This document shows, piece after piece, positions 46,245 to 53,704 of a stretch of DNA of 64,000 nucleotides. The DNA comes from Solirubrobacteraceae bacterium (GTDB lineage: Bacteria > Actinomycetota > Thermoleophilia > Solirubrobacterales > Solirubrobacteraceae), in contig JAGIBJ010000062.1 of NCBI GenBank assembly GCA_017744415.1, forward strand, positions 1 through 64,000. The letters run 5' to 3'. Each line of letters starts with the position of its first letter. Positions within the stretch are counted from its first letter, which is position 1. Made by a program: the position numbers and the translations under genes. The notes under the pieces were generated by a model. That model saw only the letters and a program-made list of their open reading frames with translations. It did no database searches and was not told the DNA's origin.

Positions 46245-46530
46245 CGTAGGCGCGGTCGCCGGGGCGCTCGAGGGCCTCGAGCAGCGCGAACTGCGCGACG
46301 AGGAAGAGCGTGCCGTACACGAGCAGGTCGGTTCGGACCATCACCGCGGCCATGGCGATCGAGAACACGATCCCGAAAGCGAGGAACTGCCGGCGATCCT
46401 TCCGGCGCTGCCGCCGGTCTCCCATCACGTAGGTCCAGCGAAGGGCGATGATCGTCAACAGGAGCCCTCGGCCGACGCGGCACGACAGCGCGCGGCCATC
46501 GTCGAAGCGCGTACCGGGAACGCTGGTCAT
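46156..46530 (-). CDS. Small two-helix membrane protein
   Basis: Up to 124 residues. A basic stretch (GDRRQRRKDRRQF) precedes two membrane segments (AFGIVFSIAMAAVMV and LLVYGTLFLVAQFALLEAL), then a charged C-terminal tail of about 35 residues. ATG 46530 is used here. ATG 46425, directly before the basic stretch, is an equally possible start that would remove 35 residues. Family unknown. The gene ends just ahead of the preceding hypothetical gene on the same strand. Confidence 0.55.
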   Translation of the reverse strand: MTSVPGTRFDDGRALSCRVGRGLLLTIIALRWTYVMGDRRQRRKDRRQFLAFGIVFSIAMAAVMVRTDLLVYGTLFLVAQFALLEALERPGDRAYDARRAARRQAYRDARIEAGFLAPADDPRD

Positions 46531-46808
46531 GCCCACTGCATCGGCGCGGCGGGCGATACAGCAGAGCAACTTGGACGCATCGCACGCTCGCGCCCACGCC
46601 GGCCGCGCCCGCCGGGCTGTGCGCAGGGCGATCCCGGCGCTACCCGCTACACGATTCCCGCGGGACCCCGGCCGACGCCAGGCCCAGGCGTGCGGCACTC
46701 TTCGCGGGTACGCCGCGGTTCCCGGCCGCGGCGGCCTCGACGCGCGCCACCATCGGCTCGCGGCCCACCGCCCGCCTCGGCGAGCCACCCGAACCTCAGG
46801 AGCCACCC

Positions 46809-47996
46809 ATGACCGGTGTCGTCATCACCTCCGGCGCGCGCACGCCGATCGGCAGCTACGGCAAGAGCCTCAAGGACGTGCCCGCCGCCGAGCTCGGGGT
46901 CACGGCCGCCAAAGCGGCGCTCGAGCGCAGCGGCATCGAGGGCGACGCGATCGAGCACGTCGTGATGGGCAACGTGATCCACACGAGCACGCGCGACATG
47001 TACATGGGCCGTGTCGTGAGCATCGGCGCCGGCATCCCCCAGTCGACGCCGGCCTTCACGATCAACCGCCTGTGCGGCTCGGGCGTGCAGGCGATCATCA
47101 CGGCCACCATGCACCTGCAGACGGGCGATGCCGACACCGCCCTCGCCGGCGGCGCCGAGAGCATGAGTCAGGCGCCGTACTGGAACCCGGCCGGCCGCTG
47201 GGGTGCGCGCATGGGCGATACGACGCAGATCGACCCGGTCGTCGGCGCGCTCACCGATCCGTTCCACACGATCCACATGGGCGTCACCGCTGAGAACCTC
47301 TCCACGCGCGACACCATCAGCCGCGAGGATCAGGATCTCTTCGCCTTCAATTCCCACCAGAAGGCCGCCGCCGCTCGCGCCGAGGGCCGCTTCGCCGAGC
47401 AGATCGCGCCCGTGACGCTGAAGAGCCGCAAGGGTGACGTGCTCTTCGACGCCGACGAGCACATCCGGGCCGACATCTCGCTCGAGTCGCTCGCCGGCCT
47501 CAAGCCCGCGTTCAAGCGCGAAGACGGCACCGTGACCGCCGGCAACGCCTCCGGCCTCAACGACGCCGGCGCCGCCGTGGTACTCATGACCGAGGCCAAG
47601 GCCCAGCAGCTTGGCTCCACGCCGATCGCCAGGGTCGCCGGGTACGCCATCACGGGCGTCGACCCGAAGATCATGGGCATCGGTCCCGTCACCGCGATCC
47701 AGAAGGTGCTCGCCCGCACCGGGGTCGCCCTGGACGACATCGGCGTGATCGAGCTCAATGAGGCATTCGCCGCGCAGTCGCTCGCCGTGCTCCGCGAGCT
47801 CGGCATGGCCGACGACGATCCGCGCGTCAACCCGAACGGCGGCGCCATCGCCCTCGGTCACCCGATCGGCGCCTCCGGCACCGCCATCACCGTGAAGGCG
47901 CTCTACGAGATGCAGCGCGTCGACGCCCGGTACGGCCTCATCAGCCTCTGCATCGGCGGCGGCCAGGGCATCGCGCTCCTGCTCGAGCGCCCCTGA
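46809..47996 (+). CDS. Acetyl-CoA acetyltransferase (thiolase)
   Basis: A 395-residue biosynthetic-type thiolase that condenses two acetyl-CoA, or reverses this in fatty acid breakdown. It has the acylated Cys89 in INRLCGSGVQAI, ELNEAFAAQSLAVL, the catalytic His in NPNGGAIALGHPIGASGT and the second Cys in ISLCIGGGQGIALLLE. Length is standard. AGGAG lies 7 nt before the ATG, so unlike many neighbours it has a normal leader. It stands alone, without an adjacent reductase or PHA gene. Confidence 0.94.
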   Translation: MTGVVITSGARTPIGSYGKSLKDVPAAELGVTAAKAALERSGIEGDAIEHVVMGNVIHTSTRDMYMGRVVSIGAGIPQSTPAFTINRLCGSGVQAIITATMHLQTGDADTALAGGAESMSQAPYWNPAGRWGARMGDTTQIDPVVGALTDPFHTIHMGVTAENLSTRDTISREDQDLFAFNSHQKAAAARAEGRFAEQIAPVTLKSRKGDVLFDADEHIRADISLESLAGLKPAFKREDGTVTAGNASGLNDAGAAVVLMTEAKAQQLGSTPIARVAGYAITGVDPKIMGIGPVTAIQKVLARTGVALDDIGVIELNEAFAAQSLAVLRELGMADDDPRVNPNGGAIALGHPIGASGTAITVKALYEMQRVDARYGLISLCIGGGQGIALLLERP

Positions 47997-48063
47997 GCGG
48001 CCAGGCGCGAGCGCCATTCCGCGGGCGAGAGGCGCCCGATAGCCCTGCTGTCGCAGGCCGGAC

Positions 48064-48205
48064 GGGTCCCCCAACGCCTGGCACCCCATGGGGGTGCTGG
48101 CCGTTGGGGTATCGGGCGTTGGCGCGGTTTGTGCACCCGCAGGTGTGACAGCGCCGAGCCGTGTAGACCGATCGTGCACCCAGCGCACGATTTGTCGACA
48201 CGGCA
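48064..48205 (-). repeat. Dispersed composite repeat, copy 2 (inverted)
   Basis: Read on the minus strand it matches 27926-28064 in order: GTGTCGAC hairpin (GCACGAT arms, 48161-48201), GTCACACCTGCGGG, CACAAACCGCGCCAACGCC, then a CCAACG/CGTTGG hairpin. The hairpin arms have changed in a compensated way in places, which suggests the folds are kept. Occupies the 515-bp gap after thiolase; no gene seen. Confidence 0.7.
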
Positions 48206-48432
48206 TGCGCTCCGACGAAGCTCGGCGGCGAACGAACGGTTCTTCGCAACCCAACCGGCCGCCGACACACGCACGCCTCGCCAACACACGCGGACCCGCC
48301 TCCGCCGTAGCCCGCAGAACGACCACCGGCTGCAACTCCCGCATCGCCTGAGCCGTGGAACGCGCGCCGACCCCTCGCGATTGGCCAGCGCCAGCGCTCG
48401 TCCCGCGACGGCGGCTTGCCCCGTAGAACGGC

Positions 48433-48469
48433 GAAGGCGCCGGCGCGGACGAACCGCGCCGACGCCTTC
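48433..48469 (-). terminator. Strong hairpin after peptidase gene
   Basis: GAAGGCG.CGGCGCGG and CCGCGCCG.CGCCTTC form a long GC-rich stem with a 5-nt loop about 40 bp past the stop at 48512, followed on the minus strand by TACGGGG rather than a U-tract. Confidence 0.55.
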
Positions 48470-48511
48470 TCGCGTCGGGCCCGAGCCCCACGGCATCGGG
48501 CCTGGTCGCGA

Positions 48512-50233
48512 CTAGTGGCGGATGAACCCGCGGCCGTAGCCGAGGTCGGCGCCGTCCGTGCTCTCCTCCTCGGAGATCGGGTCGAACGGGCCGAAGTCGG
48601 TGCTGCACGAGGCGCCATTGGCGGGCAGCACGGCCGGATTGATCAGGTAGTTGTCGACGTAGTTGTCGACGCACGAGCTCGCGAGGTTGTACGAGGTGTG
48701 GCCGTACATGTCGACGCTGAGCAGGCGGGCCTTGGCGAGGGTGGTCGAGGCGAGCTGCGCGTTGCTGTACTTCACCGACGGATCACCGCCCCGGTTGCCG
48801 AGCACGAGGATCGTGTTGGTCGTGGAGGTGTTCCAGGGGCCGCGGTAGACGTCGGCGTCCTGCACCGGGAACGAGGCGCACGCGGCGGTCGTCCAGATCC
48901 AGAACGGGCCGAAGCCGGGCACCTGGCTGTCGCTCGTGCGGCCGTACGTGATGTAGGGGCTGGTGGTCGTCGGGCCGACGGTGTCGTTGCAGACGAACGT
49001 CGAAAACGCGTCCTGGAAGTTGTCGTACGGCTCCTGCGACGGGCCGCCCGGGCCCTCGAACCAGCGGTGCAGCGTGTCGAGCAGCGCATGGAGGTCGTTC
49101 GAAGGGATCCGGCCGTTCTGGGCCTTGCTGGCGGCGTCGATGGCGTCGAGCGTGCCGGCGAGATCCTGAGAGGTGAAGATGCCGACGTTGAGCTCGCCGT
49201 AGATCATCCCGATCAGGTCCTGGTAGGCGATCGTCTCGGGGCCGTCACCGAAGTCGACGACCACGCCGTTGTTCGCCTTCACCCGAGCGAGCAGAGCGTT
49301 GAACTTCGTGCGCAGCTGCGCGGCGGTGGTAGCACCGGGGCCCACGAAGGCGCAGGTGCCGGGGGCGGCGGCGCAGGCCTTGAGGAAGCCGGTGACGGCC
49401 TCGTCGGTGCCCACGTAGCTCTTCAGGCGCTCGTCGAGCGGCTGGCCTGCCTCCGTGGTGCTGCGGCCCGCGGTGAAGCGGAGCGGGTCGATCGTGCCGT
49501 CGAGCGCGAGCGCGCGGGTGGTCGACGGGAAGATGTTGGCGTAGGTCTCGCCGATCAGCGTGCCCGACGAGAAGCCGAGGAAGCTGAGCTTTGCATCGCC
49601 CACGGCGCGGCGCAGGAGATCGAGGTCGCGGGCGACGTTCGCCGTCGACATGTGCGAGGCGATCGTCGCCGAGCGGTTGCAGCCGGTGGCACCCTGCGCG
49701 GCCTTGTTGGCAGCCGTGATCTCTTGGGTGGCGTTGATCGGGAACACGGGGTTGAGCAGGCTCGCGGCCTCTTCCGACGTCGCGGCGCAGCGCACCGGCG
49801 ACGAGCTGGCGCCCGTGCCGCGCGGATCGAAGCCGACGATGTCGAAGCGCTCACGCAGCTTGGCGGTCGCGAAGGTGGGCGAGTCGACGCCCGGGGCGCC
49901 CGGGCCGCCCGGGTTGACGAATACCGTGCCGACCTTTTGATGAGCCGGGCCGGTGGCCGGGAGCTTGGAGACGGCGAGCTGGATCTTCGTGCCGGTGGGC
50001 TTCTTGTAGTCGAGCGGCACCGTGGCCGTAGCGCAGACGAAGTCGGGGTTGGCGTCGAGCAGCGCGGGATCGCACGACGCGGCACTCCAGCTGAGCACGG
50101 GCGCGGCCGCACCGTTGGTGCCGAGCACGGCGGCCTGGGACGGGGCCGCGCCGGCGCCGGCCGCCACGACGGCGAGGGCGGCACCCGCGGCCAGGCGGGC
50201 GAGCGAGATGGATGGGGTCAGCGCGAGGCGCAT
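48512..50233 (-). CDS. Secreted alpha/beta-hydrolase, TAP-like tripeptidyl aminopeptidase
   Basis: A 573-residue exported peptidase. A signal peptide (LARLAAGAALAVVAAGAGAAPSQA) leads into VPLDYKKPTGTKIQLAV and VFVNPGGPGAPGVDSP (oxyanion hole region). DIVGFDPRGTGAS follows, then the nucleophile Ser222 in FLGFSSGTLIGETYA. The C-terminal TAP-like region (PF08386) contains a run of cysteines and DMYGHTSYNLASSCVDNYVDNYL with the likely catalytic His. It probably trims peptides outside the cell. Start ATG 50233 has AGGAG 5 nt upstream. Confidence 0.9.
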   Translation of the reverse strand: MRLALTPSISLARLAAGAALAVVAAGAGAAPSQAAVLGTNGAAAPVLSWSAASCDPALLDANPDFVCATATVPLDYKKPTGTKIQLAVSKLPATGPAHQKVGTVFVNPGGPGAPGVDSPTFATAKLRERFDIVGFDPRGTGASSSPVRCAATSEEAASLLNPVFPINATQEITAANKAAQGATGCNRSATIASHMSTANVARDLDLLRRAVGDAKLSFLGFSSGTLIGETYANIFPSTTRALALDGTIDPLRFTAGRSTTEAGQPLDERLKSYVGTDEAVTGFLKACAAAPGTCAFVGPGATTAAQLRTKFNALLARVKANNGVVVDFGDGPETIAYQDLIGMIYGELNVGIFTSQDLAGTLDAIDAASKAQNGRIPSNDLHALLDTLHRWFEGPGGPSQEPYDNFQDAFSTFVCNDTVGPTTTSPYITYGRTSDSQVPGFGPFWIWTTAACASFPVQDADVYRGPWNTSTTNTILVLGNRGGDPSVKYSNAQLASTTLAKARLLSVDMYGHTSYNLASSCVDNYVDNYLINPAVLPANGASCSTDFGPFDPISEEESTDGADLGYGRGFIRH

Positions 50234-50459
50234 GCGTCTCCTAGGAAGGGCAGGGTTCGGGACGGTGGAAGGTGGCCGCGCGACTCAGGTGGGCGCGCCG
50301 GGCGACGGGGTGCAGCCCCACTCACCAATGCGCGGCGCATCGTTGCATGTCGACCTCGCCGGGGCCAAGCGAATCCGAATCCACCTCCATTCTCATGCCG
50401 CGCTGTTGCGCAGACGCTCAGCTCGGCGTTCGTGCCGGGTTGGCGACGCGTGGGCGGCG

Positions 50460-50465
50460 TATGAT
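50460..50465 (+). promoter_or_regulatory. -10 box of glycosyltransferase gene
   Basis: TATGAT, close to the ideal -10 sequence, would start transcription about 16 nt before ATG 50488. Confidence 0.45.
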
Positions 50466-50487
50466 CCGAGGCCCGGCGCCCACACGG

Positions 50488-51903
50488 ATGCCGGGCAATC
50501 TCCTGCTCCGCGTGACCCACTCCGTCCTCGCACTGCACCACGGCTACCGGGTGCCCGGCGGCGAGGAGCGCGCAGCCGAGCAGCTCGCGGATCTGGCGGA
50601 GGCCGAGCTCGGTGAGCGCGTGGCGTGGCTGCGCCGCGACTCCACCGCCCTGACGGCCAGCGACGCTGCACGCGGCCTGCTCGCAGGCGGGCTCGGCGGC
50701 CGCCAGGTGACCGACGCCATCGAGCGCACCGGCGCGAACCTCGTCCACGCCCACAACCTGTTCCCCACCTTCGGCCCCACGGCCCTGCGGGCGGCGCGCA
50801 AGGCGGGCGCGGCCGTCGTAGTGCACCTCCACAACACGCGGCTCGTGTGCGCCGTGGCAACGAACGTGCGCAACGGCGCCGACTGCACCCAGTGCCACGG
50901 CAACTGGGCGATCCCCGGCATCGTGCACCGCTGCCGCGGCAGCCTGCCGGAATCGGTCGCTTATGGCGTCTCGCTTCCGCGCTGGCGCCGCGAGGTGGTG
51001 GGCCTCGCCGACGCCGTGATCGTCCCCAGCATCGCCGCGCGCGGCCGCATGCTGCAGCTCGGGCTCGGACTCACGGCCGACGCTCTGCACGTCGTCGGCG
51101 GCGTCGCACCCGAGATCGCCGAGGCGTCGCCGGCCTCCGGCGGGCGGTTCGCGCTGCTCGTCGGCCGCCTCGCACCCGAGAAGGATGTCGAGACGGCGAT
51201 CGCCGCGTGCGGCCTCGCCGGGATCCCGCTCGTGATCGCGGGCGATGGCCCGGAGATGGCCCGGCTTCAGGACCACTCGGGCACCGAGCGCCGGCGCATG
51301 CCGCGACATGCCGATTCGCGTCGCCTTTGGGTGCGCACCGAGCCCTACCCGGGCAAGACCTCCGACCCGGCCGCGAGCGCCGATGCCATCACGACGACCG
51401 GCGCCACGGGCGAGCCGACGGCCTCCGCGCCCGCGCCCCTGCGCCGCGGGTCGTTGCCGACCGCCGTCGAGATCCTCGGCGAGGAGCTGCTGCTCGAGCT
51501 GCCGAATCCGCCCGTGGTGCGTGGATCGACGGTGTTCGTCGGGCGCGTCGATGCATCCGTGCTCGCGAAGCTGCGCGCGCATGCCCGGGTGGCGCTCACG
51601 CCGTCGCTCGCGCATGAGACGTTCGGCCTCGCCGCGCTCGAGTCGATGGCGGCCGCGCTCCCGACGATCGGGTCGAACGTCGGCGGGCTGCCGGAGCTGC
51701 TCGGCGCCGACGCCGTGGTGCCGCCCTCCAACGTGCCGGCGATGGCCGCGGCGATCCGCCGGCTCGAGGGCGACGACGAGGCCGGCCTCGCTGCCGCGGC
51801 GCGCGCCGAGGAACTCGCGAGCCCGAAGGTCGTGGCCGACCGGCTGCGGCGCGCCTACGACATCGCGCGCGAGCGGCCGGCGATCAACCGCCACTACCGC
51901 TGA
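50488..51903 (+). CDS. Glycosyltransferase family 4 with low-complexity insert
   Basis: A 471-residue GT-B glycosyltransferase. The N-terminal half has VLALHHGYRVPGGEERAAEQL, GANLVHAHNLFPTFGP and VHLHNTRLVCAVATN with a Cys pair (CTQC) typical of this subgroup. The donor domain has GGRFALLVGRLAPEKDVETAIAA, PLVIAGDGPEMARL and TPSLAHETFGLAALESMAAALPTI. Between DGPEMARLQ and VFVGRVD lies an insert of roughly 80 residues rich in Ser/Thr/Ala/Pro, absent from usual GT4 enzymes. GTG 50512 is an alternative start. Confidence 0.88.
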   Translation: MPGNLLLRVTHSVLALHHGYRVPGGEERAAEQLADLAEAELGERVAWLRRDSTALTASDAARGLLAGGLGGRQVTDAIERTGANLVHAHNLFPTFGPTALRAARKAGAAVVVHLHNTRLVCAVATNVRNGADCTQCHGNWAIPGIVHRCRGSLPESVAYGVSLPRWRREVVGLADAVIVPSIAARGRMLQLGLGLTADALHVVGGVAPEIAEASPASGGRFALLVGRLAPEKDVETAIAACGLAGIPLVIAGDGPEMARLQDHSGTERRRMPRHADSRRLWVRTEPYPGKTSDPAASADAITTTGATGEPTASAPAPLRRGSLPTAVEILGEELLLELPNPPVVRGSTVFVGRVDASVLAKLRAHARVALTPSLAHETFGLAALESMAAALPTIGSNVGGLPELLGADAVVPPSNVPAMAAAIRRLEGDDEAGLAAAARAEELASPKVVADRLRRAYDIARERPAINRHYR

Positions 51904-51929
51904 TCCGGGGCGTACGAACCCGAAAAGCA

Positions 51930-51957
51930 GAGAGGGCGACCTTGCGGCCGCCCTCTC
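51930..51957 (+). terminator. Hairpin after glycosyltransferase gene
   Basis: GAGAGGGCG and CGCCCTCTC pair around a 10-nt loop 27 bp past the stop codon; no U-tract. Confidence 0.5.
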
Positions 51958-52167
51958 GCGTCCTTGCCCTCCGAGGCAAGAGCTGTGGTGCTTCCCGGTG
52001 GTGAGTCGGGAATCCCTGTCCGGTCTCGTGATCGTCCCATGCACGCACCGACTAAAGGCGCATTGGACGTCCGTCCGACTGCGGGTACCTCGATCGGCAT
52101 GGGTCGACGCGACCGAAGGCGTCCGCCAGCGCCCGCACCGCGAGCCATCAGGCAAGCAAGCGCGTCC

Positions 52168-52173
52168 TACGCT
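52168..52173 (+). promoter_or_regulatory. -10 box of small membrane protein gene
   Basis: TACGCT ends 7 nt before GTG 52181, defining the start of a short gene that would otherwise be hidden in a longer frame. Confidence 0.5.
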
Positions 52174-52180
52174 CTGGGGC

Positions 52181-52456
52181 GTGTTCGAGGCGGCGAAGCG
52201 CTCGCAGCGCGCGATCGACGACGCCCAGGCGGAGTACGCCCGGTACGACCGCGCGCGCCGGAACCTGTCACCGGACGCGCCTGTCGAGGACCCCAACCGT
52301 CGGCTCGCGATCGTCGCGTCGTTCCAGGTGCCGGTTTTCGCCTTCGGCGCCTTCGCCTACGACGACCCGTGGGCCCGAGGCTTCGCCGCGCTGGCATGCC
52401 TCCTCTGGCTCGTCACCGGCGTGCGCGCCACACGCGCCTGGCGTTCCAACACCTAG
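52181..52456 (+). CDS. Small two-helix membrane protein
   Basis: A 91-residue protein. A charged helix (AAKRSQRAIDDAQAEYARYDRARRN) is followed by a Pro/Asp linker and two hydrophobic helices (IVASFQVPVFAFGAFAY and FAALACLLWLVTGVRA). GTG 52181 is chosen because a TACGCT box sits 7 nt upstream. The frame is open much further upstream but lacks sensible protein there. Family unknown. Confidence 0.6.
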   Translation: MFEAAKRSQRAIDDAQAEYARYDRARRNLSPDAPVEDPNRRLAIVASFQVPVFAFGAFAYDDPWARGFAALACLLWLVTGVRATRAWRSNT

Positions 52457-52629
52457 GGTCCCGACCGCCACGCAACCGCTGGGCGACCCCAGAAGAGGTC
52501 CGCCCCTCGAAGAGCACCGCGCCGCAAGCGGTTCGAGCAGCGTCCTCCGCGCCCACCGGCGCTGACGACCTTGCAGATCCCAGAAGACGCCCGCAGTAGG
52601 CGCCGGCGCCCAACGACCACGCCACGTAG

Positions 52630-52736
52630 CGCGGGGGTGGTGGTGATCCTAAGGCGGACAGTGCCCTACCGGAGGCCGCGCGAGCTTGCGAGCCCGGGCG
52701 TGAGGGTGTCCGCCGTGGGTCACCACCACCCCCGCG
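52630..52736. repeat. Long inverted repeat, non-coding
   Basis: CGCGGGGGTGGTGGTGA at 52630-52646 pairs perfectly with its complement at 52720-52736. Inside, GGCGGACA and TGTCCGCC pair again, leaving a central loop of about 40 nt. The 107-bp unit lies in the 325-bp gap 52457-52781 where I see no gene. It could be a structured RNA, a protein-binding palindrome or a degenerate miniature element. Confidence 0.65.
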
Positions 52737-52781
52737 CGGACCGAGCCACCGACGAAGTCGCCCGTGACCGTAAGCGGCGGC

Positions 52782-53699
52782 CTAGCCGAAGTCGAAGTCG
52801 CGCGGAGGACGCTGCTCGAACCACATGCGGTCGTGCTCGGGCGTCTCTTGGAGGAACTCGGGCGTCTCGTCGAGCACGTCGTGCTCGCCCTCGGCCTCGG
52901 AGACGGGCTCCGGGGCGGGCTCGGGCGAGAAGGCGCTCGCGGCGTCGCCGGCGTCGAAGAAGTCGACGGGGACGCCCGGTGCCGCCTCATCGGCGGCGGG
53001 CGGAGGCGACTGCGCGGCGCCGGCGGCCGGGGTGGCCGGGGCCGGCGGCGCGGTGTTGCCGCTCCAGTAGGCCGGCGGGGCGTCGGCATCGGATGCGGGC
53101 GGCGTGGGCCGGGCCGGCGCGGGGCTGGCGGCGCTGGCCGGATCGGAGGCGGCGGCACCTGCGGCGGCGACGGGGCGCCCGGCGGCGAGGCGGTCGGCAC
53201 GCTCGCTGAGGCGCTTGCGCCAGGCGGCGAGCTCCTCATCGGAGAGGCGGCGGGCACCGGTGCGCTCGGCGGCGGCGCTGGCGGATTCTGCGGCGGGCGC
53301 CGGAGCCGGGGCGGCCGGGGGCTCGGTCGACTGGGCGGATTCGGCGGCGGCAGCCATGAGCTCGCCCGTGCCGGGGAAGATCTCGCTCGGCGCGCGGCCG
53401 GCGGGATCGGCCGGGGCCTCGGAGTCGGTGAGCGGGGAGCCGGCGAGCGGCGGCTCGGGCACGACCTCGTCGTAGGCGGGGTCGGCGTAACCGATGCCCT
53501 CGGCGTCCTCGGCGTACGCCGGGTCGGTCGCGGCGATCGGATCCTCGTAGAGGTCGGCCGCCGGGGCGTCGTAGGAGCCCTCCGGTGCGCCGTCGGAGCC
53601 GAGAATCTCGCGTTCCTGTCGCGAGACTTCAGCGCCGTCTGCGCCGCGCCGGCGCTTGAGCTCGAGGTGCTCGCGGATCGCGTCGTCGAGGAGACCCAT
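52782..53699 (-). CDS. Hypothetical protein with conserved ends and disordered middle
   Basis: A 305-residue acidic, Ala/Pro-rich protein without signal peptide or membrane helix. The first 35 residues (MGLLDDAIREHLELKRRRGA) and last 30 (EFLQETPEHDRMWFEQRPPRDFDFG) look ordered and, from memory, recur in Solirubrobacterales proteins. The centre is low-complexity apart from a helix LSDEELAAWRKRLSERADRL. Function unknown. TACGCT ends 7 nt before ATG 53699. Confidence 0.7.
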   Translation of the reverse strand: MGLLDDAIREHLELKRRRGADGAEVSRQEREILGSDGAPEGSYDAPAADLYEDPIAATDPAYAEDAEGIGYADPAYDEVVPEPPLAGSPLTDSEAPADPAGRAPSEIFPGTGELMAAAAESAQSTEPPAAPAPAPAAESASAAAERTGARRLSDEELAAWRKRLSERADRLAAGRPVAAAGAAASDPASAASPAPARPTPPASDADAPPAYWSGNTAPPAPATPAAGAAQSPPPAADEAAPGVPVDFFDAGDAASAFSPEPAPEPVSEAEGEHDVLDETPEFLQETPEHDRMWFEQRPPRDFDFG

Positions 53700-53704
53700 A
53701 GCGG

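Noticed and set aside
46647-48674. 675-codon minus-strand frame across thiolase and the repeat region
   Set aside because: It is antisense to thiolase and crosses the non-coding composite repeat; its residues mirror those of the other repeat copy, not a protein family.
51960-52160. tRNA-like segment containing GGTGGTGAGTCGGGAATCC
   Set aside because: No anticodon or acceptor stems can be formed around it.
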